A stretch of 64,000 nt of DNA from Melioribacteraceae bacterium (GTDB taxonomy: Bacteria; Bacteroidota; Ignavibacteria; Ignavibacteriales; Melioribacteraceae). A program made the position numbers and the translations under genes. Location of the stretch: contig BQMY01000075.1 in NCBI GenBank assembly GCA_022181065.1, forward strand, positions 62,001 to 126,000, written 5' to 3'. Shown here in pieces: positions 9,861 through 20,838 of the stretch; position 1 is the stretch's first letter, and every line of letters begins with the position of its first letter. The notes beneath the pieces are model-generated. The model was not told the DNA's origin. It saw nothing but the letters and a program-made list of their open reading frames with translations, and searched no databases.

Positions 9861-11945
9861 ATGAATTGGTTAAAAAATCAAAAAATAGGTGTAAGATTAG
9901 GAATTGGATTTGCTGTAGCATTGGTGGGATTATTGGTGTCTGTCTTTCTGGGAATAAATAGTCTTGGTTCACTCAACCAGGATGTTGAGGACCTTGCACA
10001 CGATAAATTTCCGAAAACTGTTTGGGCGAACAATATTATTGACGCGATATATGATGCTTCGAGAGCGACACGAAATATTATGTTGGCGAAAGATGCTTCC
10101 GTAATTCAACAGCAGCGCGACAGATTGGCTTCTGCTACAGTTCTGTTCGAAGAGAATTTTGCAAATTTGGAAAGAACTATTAAAAGTGAGAGAGGGATTA
10201 AGCTGATAAACGAGCTCGTAAGAGTAAGAAAGGAAGTTTACTATCCCGTTCGGACAAGAATGTATCAATATATAGATTCGGGCAACATTGATGAAGCAAC
10301 AACGATATTATTTGGAGAAATGCGCGAAGCTCAAAACAAATATTTTGGGGCGATAACAGCATTAATTGATTACCAGAACGAACTTGTAAATGCCGCTGCG
10401 GAACATGCGGATGAAACTTACAGCAGCGCACAGACAAACCTGTGGCTCCTCGGTATTTTTGTTTTCTTGTTTGTGAGCATGTTTGGATGGTTTATTACGA
10501 AAGGTATTACTCAGCCTATCGAAATTGTTGGTGACAGGGTCGCGCAGCTTGAAAGGGTGTGTATCACCAATCTCGGTAATGGTTTATTGGCGATGTCAAG
10601 AGGTGATTTAAATGCGAAAGTTGAAAAAGCCACGAAACACCTGAACTTCGAGATGAAGGATGAAATAGGCGATATGGCCCAAACTGTGGATAATATGATC
10701 ACAAAAGCTCAGGGTGGTATTGACGCTTACGAAGAAGTAAGAGCCAGAATTGGTGAATTGAGCAAAGAAGCTGATAAACTTATAAATGACGCAAAAGAAG
10801 GAAAACTTGACAACAGAGGTAATGATTCAAAATTCCTTGGTTCCTATAAAGATATAATTAAAGGTTTTAACGATGTGTTAGATGCGGTAATTCTCCCCGT
10901 GCAAGATGGTGCAAAAGCTTTGGAGACTATGGCGACTGGTGATTTGAGTGTACGGGTTACCGCAGATTATAAGGGGCAGCATGCAAAAATCAAAAATAGT
11001 ATCAATCAACTTGGTGACTCTCTTGAAAATCTTGTAGTTCAGCTTACTGATGCTGTTGAGGCTACAGCGAGCGCCAGCGCGCAAATATCTTCCAGTTCTG
11101 AAGAAATGGCGGCAGGTGCTCAGGAACAGTCTGTACAGAGTAATGAAGTTGCTAGTGCTGTTGAACAGATGACTACTACAATCCTGCAGACTACCAAAAA
11201 CGCCGGTGGAGCTGCGGATAACGCTAAAAACGCGGGAGGCATTGCAAAATCAGGTGGTCAGGTTGTAGAAAAAACCATTCATGGAATGATCAGAATTGCT
11301 GAAGTAGTTAATAGCGCTGCTGAAATAGTTGAAAAACTTGGTAAAAACAGCGATCAGATAGGTGAGATAATTCAGGTTATTGATGAAATTGCTGACCAGA
11401 CAAATCTGTTAGCTCTTAACGCGGCGATTGAGGCTGCAAGAGCTGGTGAGCATGGACGCGGTTTTGCAGTTGTTGCGGATGAAGTAAGAAAACTTGCCGA
11501 AAGAACTACCAAGGCAACGAAAGAAATCGCGTCAATGATCAAACAAATTCAGACAGATACAACCGGAGCGGTAACTTCAATCAAAGTGGGTAATGAAGAA
11601 GTTGACAAAGGAAGATCGCTGGCGCAGGAAGCCGGTTCATCTCTTGAAGAGATTATTACAGCTTCCGAAAAAGTGGTTGATGATATAACCCAGGTAGCAA
11701 CAGCCAGTGAAGAGCAATCTTCTACCGCAGAGCAGATAAGTAAGAGTATAGAAGGTATAAGCAGTGTCACACATCAGAATGCTTCAACTACGCAGCAAAT
11801 AGCTCGCGCTGCTGAAGACCTTAATAATCTTACAGTAAATCTGCAGGAAATTATTAGCAGATTCAAAGTCTCCAATGGTAAAAAGCAGAAAGGTTCACTT
11901 TCAGGATACGAAGTTCGCGAAAATGGTCATTTATTAGGAGCATAG
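9861..11945 (+). CDS. Methyl-accepting chemotaxis protein, 4HB type
   Basis: A 694-residue transmembrane chemoreceptor. It has TM1 at about 11-33, a helical periplasmic four-helix-bundle-like sensor (about 35-190), TM2 at about 193-215, HAMP-like segments (about 216-390) and a cytoplasmic signalling domain (about 400-680). The hairpin tip [20 protein letters not shown] is canonical. Glu/Gln-rich helices on either side fit the methylation region. There is no C-terminal CheR/CheB tether pentapeptide. It is followed after 8 bases by cheW, so receptor and coupling protein are probably made together. The ligand is unknown. Confidence 0.95.
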   Translation: MNWLKNQKIGVRLGIGFAVALVGLLVSVFLGINSLGSLNQDVEDLAHDKFPKTVWANNIIDAIYDASRATRNIMLAKDASVIQQQRDRLASATVLFEENFANLERTIKSERGIKLINELVRVRKEVYYPVRTRMYQYIDSGNIDEATTILFGEMREAQNKYFGAITALIDYQNELVNAAAEHADETYSSAQTNLWLLGIFVFLFVSMFGWFITKGITQPIEIVGDRVAQLERVCITNLGNGLLAMSRGDLNAKVEKATKHLNFEMKDEIGDMAQTVDNMITKAQGGIDAYEEVRARIGELSKEADKLINDAKEGKLDNRGNDSKFLGSYKDIIKGFNDVLDAVILPVQDGAKALETMATGDLSVRVTADYKGQHAKIKNSINQLGDSLENLVVQLTDAVEATASASAQISSSSEEMAAGAQEQSVQSNEVASAVEQMTTTILQTTKNAGGAADNAKNAGGIAKSGGQVVEKTIHGMIRIAEVVNSAAEIVEKLGKNSDQIGEIIQVIDEIADQTNLLALNAAIEAARAGEHGRGFAVVADEVRKLAERTTKATKEIASMIKQIQTDTTGAVTSIKVGNEEVDKGRSLAQEAGSSLEEIITASEKVVDDITQVATASEEQSSTAEQISKSIEGISSVTHQNASTTQQIARAAEDLNNLTVNLQEIISRFKVSNGKKQKGSLSGYEVRENGHLLGA

Positions 11946-11953
11946 GAGTTGAT

Positions 11954-12409
11954 ATGAAGACAGGTGATAAAGCAATGACGGATTTGCAGATTGTCAGTTT
12001 TATGATTGGTAAAGAGTGTTATGGTCTTAATATTCTTAATGTAAAAGAGATTATTAAAATGGTAAATATAACATCTTTACCCAATGTACCGGATTATGTT
12101 GAAGGAATAATAAATTTAAGGGAATCAGTTATCCCGGTCATTGATTTGAGAAAACTTCTCGGTGTGAAGAATACCGAACTAACACTCAAAACAAGGATAA
12201 TTGTTCTCGAAGACCACGGTAAAAGTAACGGCTTTATTGTTGATGAGGTATCAGAGGTTTTAAGGCTTGATGAGATGCTCCTTGAAGACCCTCCGGCATC
12301 AACTGTTGACGGCAGCAAAGAATATATCAAGCAAATTGCAAAACTTGATGATAAAATGGTCATACTCCTCGACTTGGATAGATTGCTCTTCTATGTTAAG
12401 GCAGCTTAG
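11954..12409 (+). CDS. cheW: Chemotaxis coupling protein CheW
   Basis: A 151-residue CheW domain that links chemoreceptors to the kinase CheA. Family hallmarks are visible: YGLNILNVKEII, the LPNVPDYVEGIINLRESVIPVIDLR core and the FIVDEVSEVLRL segment. GGAG upstream of the ATG at 11954 supports that start over the internal ATG eight codons later. It sits between two chemoreceptor genes and is followed by a strong terminator. No cheA, cheR or cheB is in the window, so it must pair with a CheA encoded elsewhere. Confidence 0.95.
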   Translation: MKTGDKAMTDLQIVSFMIGKECYGLNILNVKEIIKMVNITSLPNVPDYVEGIINLRESVIPVIDLRKLLGVKNTELTLKTRIIVLEDHGKSNGFIVDEVSEVLRLDEMLLEDPPASTVDGSKEYIKQIAKLDDKMVILLDLDRLLFYVKAA

Positions 12410-12412
12410 GTA

Positions 12413-12438
12413 AAGACCGGGAGGGGTCCCGGTCTTTT
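12413..12438 (+). terminator. Rho-independent terminator after cheW
   Basis: A perfect 10-bp stem (AAGACCGGGA / TCCCGGTCTT) with a GGGG loop, followed by TT and an AT-rich tract, three bases after the cheW stop. Confidence 0.9.
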
Positions 12439-12521
12439 ATTTATTTTAGAGGTTAAAGTAATTTTTTATATTTTAAAGGCGACACTTTCAACCTTTATTT
12501 AAAAATTAGCAAGGATAAGCT

Positions 12522-13520
12522 ATGAAGAAATTATCAATACTTTTTGTAATCTTTTTTTCTGTTTCCCTTTTGGGTCAATCCAATGAATTGATTTCTAATG
12601 TAAAACATCAGTTTTGGGGTCAGGTTCAGTATGTAAATAGTGAAACAACAGGCGATGTGCAGACATTTCAGATGAAACGATTTCGTATCGGCGCCAAGGG
12701 TGATATGCTTAAAAATTTGAAATTCGCGTTCTTGTTTGAAATGGCTAACAATCCTTTCTTGCTGCAGGGATGGCTGGATTATGTAATCAGACCGGAAGTT
12801 AACATCCGTATCGGTATGTTCAAATACCCGTTCGGTATAGAAAACTACACATCTGCAACAGTCTGGGATTTAATCAACCCCAGTTATGTATCCTCGGGTA
12901 TTACATACAAACTTGGTTCTGAAGGCGGGAAGTTAAGAGATATAGGTCTTCAGGCATCGGGTAAATTCAGTTTGGGTGAAAAAGCGGGTCTTACTTACTA
13001 CGCCATGCTTATGAACGGTAACGGTATAAATACTAAAGATAATAACAAGCAAAAAGATATTGTTGGCAGGGTGAAATTTAACTTTGACAAAATGCTTCAA
13101 ATCGGTGCCTCTTATTTCACAGGAACTACCGATGTACCCAATACAACAACACAGGTTAATGAGAACGCCTTCGGTGTTGATGTGATATTTAACAGTAAAA
13201 TAGCTAACAGAAGACTAAAAGTTCAGGGTGAGTATATTACCGCTACTTACGAAGTTGTTGGTGGTGAAGTAAAGCCGGGTGGTTTTTACGCACATGCTTT
13301 ATATTGCCTGATACCCGCAACACTTGAGGCGGTTGTTCGTTATGACAGCTACTCGAACGACACTAATACCGATCTTAAAAAGAACAGAACTACACTTGGT
13401 GTAGCGTATTATCTGGCAAAAAAACAACGAATCAGCGCAAACTATGAACTGATAAGTGATGATTATAATGTTAATACGGGAAATCTTTTCACACTTCAGT
13501 TCCAGTATGCTTTACAATAA
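12522..13520 (+). CDS. Porin-like outer-membrane beta-barrel protein
   Basis: A 332-residue protein with a signal peptide (MKKLSILFVIFFSVSLLGQ) and alternating hydrophobic/polar strands throughout. It ends in an aromatic-containing strand (LFTLQFQYALQ), typical of outer-membrane barrels. The pattern FKMRRFRIGAKGD-like / FEMANNP / WLDYVIRPEVNIRIGMFKYPFG resembles phosphate-selective porin O/P or related porins. It is expected in the outer membrane as a diffusion channel; substrate unknown. It lies between cheW and a chemoreceptor with only 21 bases to the latter, so the porin and receptor may be co-expressed. Confidence 0.75.
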   Translation: MKKLSILFVIFFSVSLLGQSNELISNVKHQFWGQVQYVNSETTGDVQTFQMKRFRIGAKGDMLKNLKFAFLFEMANNPFLLQGWLDYVIRPEVNIRIGMFKYPFGIENYTSATVWDLINPSYVSSGITYKLGSEGGKLRDIGLQASGKFSLGEKAGLTYYAMLMNGNGINTKDNNKQKDIVGRVKFNFDKMLQIGASYFTGTTDVPNTTTQVNENAFGVDVIFNSKIANRRLKVQGEYITATYEVVGGEVKPGGFYAHALYCLIPATLEAVVRYDSYSNDTNTDLKKNRTTLGVAYYLAKKQRISANYELISDDYNVNTGNLFTLQFQYALQ

Positions 13521-13541
13521 ATAAATTGAAGCGAGGCTACT

Positions 13542-16046
13542 ATGAAAGAAAGATGGAAATCTCTTAAATTCAGATTGCCGTTATTATCGATTGCCGGGAT
13601 GCTGGTGATTTCGGTTATACTTCTTGTGATTTTTTATTCCGTACAGATGGATAAAATGAGAAGCGAAGTTGAGGGTAATTATAGCAGATTTGCTCATCTA
13701 TTCGACGAACAGCTGGAGATAAACAAGCAAAACCTGAGTATGTCTATGGAATTGCTGTTAAACGATAAAAGAGTTGTAGAAATGTTCAGGGATCAAGATA
13801 GAGAAGGATTAACATCTCTGCTGCTTCCGATATTTGAACACAAATTGAAAAAAGAATTTGATGTTGCGCAATTTCAATTTCATACACCTCCGGCTACTTC
13901 GTTTTTAAGACTTCATAAGCCCTCAAAATTTGATGATGATTTATCCTCTTTCCGGTCGACCGTCTTGCAGGTTAACAAGAACCATCAACCGGTTGCCGGA
14001 ATTGAGGTAGGCCGTGGTGGTCCGGGTTTACGCATAGTATATCCGGTAACCTTCGAAGGTGTTCATCTCGGATCAGTTGAATTCGGGGGGAGCATCAATA
14101 GTCTTTTGCAAATTGCGGATGCAATAAATAGTGATTTTGCAATAGGTATAAAAAAAGATGTGTTCGAAAAAGCGAGAAGATTTACAGATGAAACAAATGA
14201 TGTAGTTCTCGGAGACCTCGTATTTTACAAGTTTTCAAAACCTGATGTTAAAGATTTAATGAGCGCGGCTGAATTTGATGATGATGTTGTTGAATTCGAA
14301 TACAATGATAAAAGTTATTCCGCAGGAATATTCCCGCTGAAAGATTATAGCGGGAATACTGTAGGTGAAATTAAACTCTTTAAAGATATTACAGAAGCCA
14401 GAGCAGCTGTTACGTCATCTACTATTAATAGCTCACTGCTTGTTTTGGGAATCGCAGCGGTAATCGCTCTCTTTTTCTACAGCCAATTTCGTAAAGTATT
14501 TTTGTTACCGTTAGGTAAAATTGTAAAATTTGTTGAGGAAAGGCAGAAAGGTATAACAAATCAATTTCTTGATGTTGATGAAAATGAAGAATTTATCTAT
14601 CTGGCAGACTCTCTTAACAATATGGCTGAAAAGATAAATCAGCAGTTAGGTTATCTCGATGAACTTCCTGCTCCGGTGATGTTTATTGATACCGATTATA
14701 ATATACAATACATGAACAAGGCGGGCGCAAAACTCCTTAGCACAACCAATGAAAAATTATTTGGTTCGAAATGTTATGACAGCTTCAAAACAGAACATTG
14801 TCAGACCGAGAATTGTGCCTGCTTTAAAAGTATGAAGTTTAACGATAATTTTACTGAAGAAACAGTATCACGAGCTACCGGCGATGATATCAGCATCCAG
14901 TACAGCGCTATACCAATTAAAGACCGTCACGGTAACATTACCGGTGCTTTGGAATTTGTCGCTGATATTTCCAAAATTAAAAACATCGAAAATTATCTGA
15001 ACAGATCAACCAAAAACATTTTGAAAGAGATGAGTAAATTTTCGGAGGGGGATCTTTCTGTATTTGCAAAATCTGAAAAAACCGGTGATGATGTATCGGC
15101 ACTTTTTGAGGGATTTAATAACTCCGTCTCTAATATACGGGCAATGATCGAACAACTAAAAATTGTTATAAATGATACAGCGGTTTCCTCAAACCAGATT
15201 TCATCAAGTACCGAAGAAATGGCAGCCGGAGCTCAGGAGCAAAATATGCAGGCTCAGGAAGTCGCCAAAGCAGTTGACGAAATGACCAAATCAATTATCG
15301 AAACTTCCCAAAGCGCCACGAAAGCCAGAGAAATGGCAGAAGTAGCCGGTAAAATTGCAGAAGAAGGCGGTATTGTAGTTCGTGAAACTGTCTCAGGCAT
15401 TGATAGCATTGCAAAAGTTATCTCGGAAACTTCAGAAACAGTAAAAACCCTCGGTCAACGAAGTAATGAGATTGGCGAAATTGTAGAAGTAATTGAAGAG
15501 ATCGCCGATCAGACAAATCTGCTTGCGTTAAATGCCGCGATTGAAGCTGCCAGAGCCGGTGAGCAGGGAAGAGGTTTTGCGGTGGTAGCTGATGAGGTAA
15601 GAAAACTCGCCGAACGTACCGGGAAAGCTACTAAAGAGATTGCGACAATGATTAAAAATATTCAGGGTGAAGCCCACATTACAGTTGCATCAATTGAAAA
15701 GGGCAACTCTGAAATGAGCAAGGGACGTGAGTTGGCGCAGAGAGCCGGTAACTCCCTCGAAGAGATTATTGTACATTCCAAAGATGTGGTTGACGCTATT
15801 ATACAAGTTGCTAGCGCGAGTGAGCAACAATCAAAAGCTGCTGAACAAATTTCTCTTAATATTGATGGAATTACTCAGGTAACGCATGAATCATCAGCAG
15901 GAATTCAGCAAATCGCCCGCGCGTCTGAAAACCTGAACAATTTGACAAACAATCTCCAGCAAATGGTCAGCCAATTCCACAACGGAAATGGGAGTACTGA
16001 AACGCGGAGATTATCTGATAAAGAAAAAATTGCCCTCCCCCTTTAA
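13542..16046 (+). CDS. Methyl-accepting chemotaxis protein with Cache and PAS sensors
   Basis: An 834-residue chemoreceptor. TM1 is at about 14-33 and a large periplasmic double-Cache-like domain at about 36-285; the run [15 protein letters not shown] followed by [12 protein letters not shown] fits the dCache_3 type. TM2 is at about 295-314, followed by a HAMP-like linker, a cytoplasmic PAS (about 370-480), another HAMP-like segment and the signalling domain (about 540-815) with the same hairpin tip as the receptor at 9861. The PAS carries a Cys cluster (C411, C420, C425, C427), possibly a cofactor or redox site. So it may sense one ligand outside and one inside the cell. Confidence 0.94.
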   Translation: MKERWKSLKFRLPLLSIAGMLVISVILLVIFYSVQMDKMRSEVEGNYSRFAHLFDEQLEINKQNLSMSMELLLNDKRVVEMFRDQDREGLTSLLLPIFEHKLKKEFDVAQFQFHTPPATSFLRLHKPSKFDDDLSSFRSTVLQVNKNHQPVAGIEVGRGGPGLRIVYPVTFEGVHLGSVEFGGSINSLLQIADAINSDFAIGIKKDVFEKARRFTDETNDVVLGDLVFYKFSKPDVKDLMSAAEFDDDVVEFEYNDKSYSAGIFPLKDYSGNTVGEIKLFKDITEARAAVTSSTINSSLLVLGIAAVIALFFYSQFRKVFLLPLGKIVKFVEERQKGITNQFLDVDENEEFIYLADSLNNMAEKINQQLGYLDELPAPVMFIDTDYNIQYMNKAGAKLLSTTNEKLFGSKCYDSFKTEHCQTENCACFKSMKFNDNFTEETVSRATGDDISIQYSAIPIKDRHGNITGALEFVADISKIKNIENYLNRSTKNILKEMSKFSEGDLSVFAKSEKTGDDVSALFEGFNNSVSNIRAMIEQLKIVINDTAVSSNQISSSTEEMAAGAQEQNMQAQEVAKAVDEMTKSIIETSQSATKAREMAEVAGKIAEEGGIVVRETVSGIDSIAKVISETSETVKTLGQRSNEIGEIVEVIEEIADQTNLLALNAAIEAARAGEQGRGFAVVADEVRKLAERTGKATKEIATMIKNIQGEAHITVASIEKGNSEMSKGRELAQRAGNSLEEIIVHSKDVVDAIIQVASASEQQSKAAEQISLNIDGITQVTHESSAGIQQIARASENLNNLTNNLQQMVSQFHNGNGSTETRRLSDKEKIALPL

Positions 16047-16076
16047 CAAATGCCGAACAACCCGTAAACCCCTCTA

Positions 16077-16112
16077 AAAGCCGGTACTGCCAATGCCGGC
16101 TTTTCTTTTTTA
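16077..16112. terminator. Bidirectional terminator between convergent genes
   Basis: AAAAGCCGG at 16077-16085 pairs with CCGGCTTTT at 16097-16105 around an 11-base loop and is followed by CTTTTTT. The A-rich left flank gives a shorter T tract on the minus strand. It lies between the chemoreceptor and the convergent DUF5916 gene and could serve both. Confidence 0.85.
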
Positions 16113-18290
16113 AAAGTAGTAGAGGTACTTTACTTTAAGAACAGCAGCGCGATCCGTTACATGAAGTTTTGCAGGTAATATGTTGTTATTTGCATCGTAT
16201 TCCTCACTTCTGTCGCGGAATTCATTAAAAGCAAGATAAATCCAGCTCTTGGGTGAGAAGTTATACGCAAAAAAGAAGCCCACTATCAGCCGCTCAAGTT
16301 TATCGGATGAACTGACATAAACATTATCGACATACATTTTTATGTTCAGGTTATTAACCGGAGTTAATGAAAAATATGGACGCGCGTTATAGATAACTTC
16401 TTCAACATTGTAATCGGGATCGCCTTCAATGTAAACATCCACAGAAGTACCAATTTCAAGATATGTGCTGATGGGAGAAGAGACTGAGGTACCTGCCCAG
16501 GAATAAAATGAAAGATAATCCCTGGAAAAATTGTAAGTCTTTTGGTAGCCGCCCCATAAATTACCGCTAAATTTTGCGGATGGATTAAACCAGGAGCTGA
16601 AATTAGCGGAAAATGATGAGTAGTTTATATCAGAATCTTTCGCGTCCGAGAGATCAAGGTTGATTTCAAATCCCCAATTATCTCTGAACTGCATATTAAA
16701 CCCGAACAATCCACCAAGATCGGTATATAAATCGGCATCCTCGTAGTTCACAATTCCACCGGCATACATTAGTATTTGGCGTATGTATCCGGTATCGAAA
16801 TACCATCTCGGACCGGAAAGTGTAACAACTTGAGAATTACCGCGCCAGGGCACAAAACCAATCTGATCGATATCAAAATCCGCGCCTATAAGTCTGGTTT
16901 TTACGTAAGTGATCCACCCGTCGGAAACAGATGTAAGTCCCGCTGAAAATGCGTAATCACCTTCATTATTTTTAAATGAACGGGCTAATTGATACGCGAG
17001 CTGCCAGTTGCTACCCCGGAAAGCACCATCAATATCCAGTACACCGTAGTCATTGTTTTGATCAAACTTTCCAACATAAAGAACACCAACGGACGAATTG
17101 TCAAATATCTGTTTTTTTACTCTGGCGGAAGCAAAGTAAGCAGATTCTTCAGTGAGTTGAGCGTCGCCATCCTTAAAATCCTGTGAACCGGTACCGGCTA
17201 TAAAACTGCCATATTCGGTATCCCCGAACCTGCCGAACGCTTTCGCGCCAAAAACAAGTGGTACTTCGGAACCATCCGGTAGTTTTTTACCAATTCTTCT
17301 GGAATAAAATAATTCGAGCGGTCTGTAGAATCCGGTGTTACGCTGCCTTCCCGCAGGCATAAAAATTTCATTTCCTTGTGTAAAGAATGGTCTTCTTTCT
17401 GAAAAATAGCTTTCATACCTGCTAATGTTAAAATCGTATGGGTCTGCTTCGATCTGCGCAAAATCCGGATTCGCTGTTGCCTGAAGTGTAAGTCGGGGTG
17501 AAGGATTATAAAAGAAGTCGATTCCCGCGTCAGGCTCAACTTTGTATTTGTTATCACCAAGATAGGACATTTTGCCGATTGCGACCGGAAATATTTCCAG
17601 GTTCAGCCCGGACTCGACAGGATAAAAGTTCTCAAAAACCATTTGCCCGAATTTGGATATTCTTTGTCCTTCATTTTCCTCGTAAGCACACCAGTATATG
17701 TCTTCTGTGAGATTTGGTATCCATCTGTCAAAGTCGATACCCCAATGTTCAGCAGATTCATTGTATTGAATCGATTTGTAGGGAATTTCAATTTCAACTG
17801 CAAATCCCCAATTGTAACGTTTGGTCTCGGCGAACCAGATACCGTCCCATGAATAATCGCGATTCCTTGCGTCATCAAGTAGTCGGGCATCACTCCTGAA
17901 TCCCGATGAAGCAACCGCGAACTTATAGGCTGTTCGTTTATCATTGAAGGTATCTATCATAAAAGAAACAATATCACCCCCGAAATCATCAAGAATACCG
18001 GTCTGGTATTCTGTAACTCCACGGTCGTCATAACATTTGATCAGGCAGTATAACGATTCATCCGACGTTAAAACCTTCGCGACAGTTTTTAAGCTTGGTT
18101 TTTCTGACCAGTAAGGCTGGTGTTGTGTAAAATCGGTGACCGAATCAGCCAGAGCCCATACATTATCTATCTCACCATCTATTATTACATGATTATCAAT
18201 TTTTCTGAGTGATATTTTTTTGGAGTAATTTTGTGGTACGATCAGAGTTGAAAAAAGAACTAAAAGTAAAAATGATAGTAATATTCTCAT
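16110..18290 (-). CDS. CBM9-like / DUF5916 outer-membrane protein
   Basis: A protein of about 726 residues with a signal peptide (MRILLSFLLLVLFSTLIVPQ). The N-terminal third is a family 9 carbohydrate-binding-module-like domain (KIDNHVIIDGEIDNVWALAD at the start). The rest is a DUF5916 barrel-like region, including the signature NPDFAQIEADPYDFN and ERRPFFTQGNEIF. It is probably exposed at or anchored in the outer membrane; the function is not established for the family. In-frame ATGs lie at 18305, 18296 and 18290; AAGGG sits six bases before the one at 18290 and the signal peptide begins there, so I chose it. Confidence 0.85.
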   Translation of the reverse strand: MRILLSFLLLVLFSTLIVPQNYSKKISLRKIDNHVIIDGEIDNVWALADSVTDFTQHQPYWSEKPSLKTVAKVLTSDESLYCLIKCYDDRGVTEYQTGILDDFGGDIVSFMIDTFNDKRTAYKFAVASSGFRSDARLLDDARNRDYSWDGIWFAETKRYNWGFAVEIEIPYKSIQYNESAEHWGIDFDRWIPNLTEDIYWCAYEENEGQRISKFGQMVFENFYPVESGLNLEIFPVAIGKMSYLGDNKYKVEPDAGIDFFYNPSPRLTLQATANPDFAQIEADPYDFNISRYESYFSERRPFFTQGNEIFMPAGRQRNTGFYRPLELFYSRRIGKKLPDGSEVPLVFGAKAFGRFGDTEYGSFIAGTGSQDFKDGDAQLTEESAYFASARVKKQIFDNSSVGVLYVGKFDQNNDYGVLDIDGAFRGSNWQLAYQLARSFKNNEGDYAFSAGLTSVSDGWITYVKTRLIGADFDIDQIGFVPWRGNSQVVTLSGPRWYFDTGYIRQILMYAGGIVNYEDADLYTDLGGLFGFNMQFRDNWGFEINLDLSDAKDSDINYSSFSANFSSWFNPSAKFSGNLWGGYQKTYNFSRDYLSFYSWAGTSVSSPISTYLEIGTSVDVYIEGDPDYNVEEVIYNARPYFSLTPVNNLNIKMYVDNVYVSSSDKLERLIVGFFFAYNFSPKSWIYLAFNEFRDRSEEYDANNNILPAKLHVTDRAAVLKVKYLYYF

Positions 18291-18480
18291 AGTCATCCCT
18301 TGCATGGCGTAATTAATATTTAGACTTACGAAGCCTCAAATAGTTATGGTGAATACAAAAATAAAACTAAAATAGGGCAAATGCCTAATAGCAAATAGGG
18401 CTTTTGTTCGGTAATGTAACATTAAAATTAAAACAGATATGTGGACTACTTTTTTGTCTAATAATAATTAAGGATGGGTC

Positions 18481-20631
18481 ATGCGAAAACTAACATACTA
18501 TATTTTATTTTTAATTCTTTTTTCAGGTTCGATGTTTGGTCAGTGGGAGCAAATGTACGGTCCGAGAGGTACAGCAAAAATCATGTATATGGATGATGAT
18601 GTAGCTTATGTTTTAACCGATTCGGCACGAATCGCTAAAAAAGCAGCAGCGGATGATATTTGGAGTTACACATATACCGGCATCCCTGATGGTGTGATCA
18701 TAGAAGGAATTGAAGCCGAGGAGGCTGTCATAGTTGCGGCCGGGCAATCTGGAGGTGCAGAGAAAGGTGTATTCAGGAGCAGAGATGGTGGAAATTCCTG
18801 GATAGAAGTTCCCGGCTTGCCCGATATTAATTTTTACAGGATAAATGTAGTTTCGGATGTATGGTTTGCCGGAGGAATTGATTTTAGCGGGCCACCGCTT
18901 TTCTATTCTACAAATCAGGGTGCGAATTTCGATGCGTGCGTCGGTCTGGATGCAGCAAGTCAGACAGGTGCTATGACAGAGTTTAACGGTAAAATATTTG
19001 TATCCACTTCAGACGGAGTATATATTTCAACCGATTCAGGTGTGAATTTCACAAAAGCTACCGGAAATGGTTTACCACAGTTTGAAACTCTTGATTATAT
19101 GTTTGAAAGTTCAGGCACCCTGAGAGCATTCTATTTTTCATTCTCGGAAAGTAAATTACTCGAATCTACTGATGAAGGTGAAAACTGGACGGAAGTGCAG
19201 ATGAGTGGTATCGAAGAAAATTGGGTGCTAAAAGGAGCAAGTCATTTTAACGGTGAATTTTACGCGATTGCGGCAACCGATGCTTCTCTTGATCTGCCGA
19301 GGATTTATCATTCAACTGATGACGGAAACAACTGGTCACAAATTGGAAGTGATCTGCCGTTCCCAATACTTGAGAATGAAGAAGCGATTGCCGCGAATTC
19401 TTCAGAAATATTGGTCGCTACATACTCCGGTTTATTCAGCACTACAGATAACGGAACTACATGGGAAGACGCGAGTGAAGGTTTAAGGTATAACGGTAGT
19501 ATTCTTGCACAGGCATTTGTACAGGGTAACTGGGTCATAAGCACCAATACCGGTTTATATAAATCAACCACCTATCCATCGGAATGGGAGGAGATGAACA
19601 GACCGGATCCTACAAGAAATATTTCACAACTCCACTCCCTGGGCAACACTTTGTTTTCGTTCGATTTTTCAACACTTTACAAATCAGACGATCTTGGAGA
19701 AAACTGGCAAGATCTTGTTACAGGTTTACCCACAGGATTTTCCATCGGTAATATTTTAACTTCCGGTACAAAATTATATTTATCCGGAACAAATGCTTCA
19801 GGTCATCAACTACTTGTTTCAGAAGATCAGGGAGAAACCTGGACAGTCAAAAATTCAGAAACAGGATATATTGCTTTGTTGAGCGGAACCACCGATAAGT
19901 TATTGATTGCCGCAGGTAGCGAAGTTTTTGAATCAAAAGATGAGGGTGATTCCTGGACAGCTTATCAGAATAATGGATTGCCTGCAAATTCGAACTTTTT
20001 TAACATAGTTCCGATCGGCGACAGAGCCGTTGTCTGGGCGGGTGATTTTAACGAAGCTAAAATGTATTACACCGATGATATGGGTGCTAACTGGATAGAA
20101 GCTCAGGAAGCTGAGGCTGTTGGACAGGTTGAACAGTTCCTTTATGTTGATGGAGTATTACTTGCGGCTTCAAGAAATGGAATCTATAATTCTTTCAATG
20201 ACGGCGAAACCTGGAACCATTATTATGAAGGATATGGTCAGAGGAACGCGACAGGTTTGCTTGCGAGCGGGAAATATCTTCTTGCCGCCACACGGACGGA
20301 TGCTTCATGGTTCAGACCTCAAAGCCAGCTAACCTCTGTTAAAGAAATTGCCAATGAAGAGATTCCTTCCAATTTTGAGCTAAAACAAAATTATCCCAAT
20401 CCATTTAATCCTGTTACAAAAATATCATTTAGTCTTCAGGAAGCGGGTAGCGTTTTGTTAAATGTTTATTCAGTATCGGGTGAAAAAGTAGCTACTTTGA
20501 TCAATCAAAGTTTAAGTGCTGGAACCTATGAAGCTGAATTCGATGCAACACAGCTCTCTTCAGGTGTATATTTCTACAAACTGGAAGCGGGCAACTTTGT
20601 GTCGGTTAAAAAGATGATGCTGCTTAAATAG
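18481..20631 (+). CDS. Secreted Asp-box repeat protein with T9SS sorting domain
   Basis: A 716-residue secreted protein. The signal peptide (MRKLTYYILFLILFSGSMFG) is followed by many BNR/Asp-box-like repeats of the form S-x-D-x-G-x-x-W (SRDGGNSW, STDEGENW, STDDGNNW, SEDQGETW, SKDEGDSW and others), expected to fold as a sortilin/photosystem-stability-like beta-propeller. The last 85 or so residues are a type IX sorting domain (NYPNPFNPVTKISFSL, ending KKMMLLK). It should cross the outer membrane through SprA and be processed at the cell surface. No catalytic residues are recognised; the role is unknown, perhaps binding or adhesion. Confidence 0.88.
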   Translation: MRKLTYYILFLILFSGSMFGQWEQMYGPRGTAKIMYMDDDVAYVLTDSARIAKKAAADDIWSYTYTGIPDGVIIEGIEAEEAVIVAAGQSGGAEKGVFRSRDGGNSWIEVPGLPDINFYRINVVSDVWFAGGIDFSGPPLFYSTNQGANFDACVGLDAASQTGAMTEFNGKIFVSTSDGVYISTDSGVNFTKATGNGLPQFETLDYMFESSGTLRAFYFSFSESKLLESTDEGENWTEVQMSGIEENWVLKGASHFNGEFYAIAATDASLDLPRIYHSTDDGNNWSQIGSDLPFPILENEEAIAANSSEILVATYSGLFSTTDNGTTWEDASEGLRYNGSILAQAFVQGNWVISTNTGLYKSTTYPSEWEEMNRPDPTRNISQLHSLGNTLFSFDFSTLYKSDDLGENWQDLVTGLPTGFSIGNILTSGTKLYLSGTNASGHQLLVSEDQGETWTVKNSETGYIALLSGTTDKLLIAAGSEVFESKDEGDSWTAYQNNGLPANSNFFNIVPIGDRAVVWAGDFNEAKMYYTDDMGANWIEAQEAEAVGQVEQFLYVDGVLLAASRNGIYNSFNDGETWNHYYEGYGQRNATGLLASGKYLLAATRTDASWFRPQSQLTSVKEIANEEIPSNFELKQNYPNPFNPVTKISFSLQEAGSVLLNVYSVSGEKVATLINQSLSAGTYEAEFDATQLSSGVYFYKLEAGNFVSVKKMMLLK

Positions 20632-20644
20632 TCTTCAGTCATTA

Positions 20645-20680
20645 GTCAGTCAAAAGCCCCCTCATTTTGGGGGCACTGAC
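20645..20680 (+). terminator. Nested hairpin after the Asp-box protein gene
   Basis: GTCAGT (20645-20650) pairs with ACTGAC (20675-20680) and GCCCCC (20656-20661) with GGGGGC (20669-20674), with a CAAAA bulge and a TCATTTT loop. No T tract follows, so it may stabilise the 3' end or terminate weakly instead of being a standard intrinsic terminator. Confidence 0.5.
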
Positions 20681-20819
20681 CTTCAGAAGAATATTGGCTA
20701 TACAAGTGTTAAACATATCATCTAAAAAATTTAATGTTGAATTATTAAAAGAAAATTAAAATAGATTGATTTTAGTAAAATGCTATGTTATATTATCGCA
20801 GGTGCATTATGGGATGAAA

Positions 20820-20838
20820 TGTCCTTGAAAAAAGGACA
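20820..20838 (+). other. Leader hairpin upstream of the T9SS repeat protein
   Basis: A perfect 7-bp stem TGTCCTT / AAGGACA with a GAAAA loop, 67 bases before the ATG at 20906. It matches no riboswitch that I recognise. It could be a 5'-UTR structure affecting stability or translation; the case rests on the perfect pairing alone. Confidence 0.3.

Noticed and set aside
17198-17560. Overlapping frames within the DUF5916 gene
   Set aside because: The main frame has clear family motifs over this stretch; the others are shadows.
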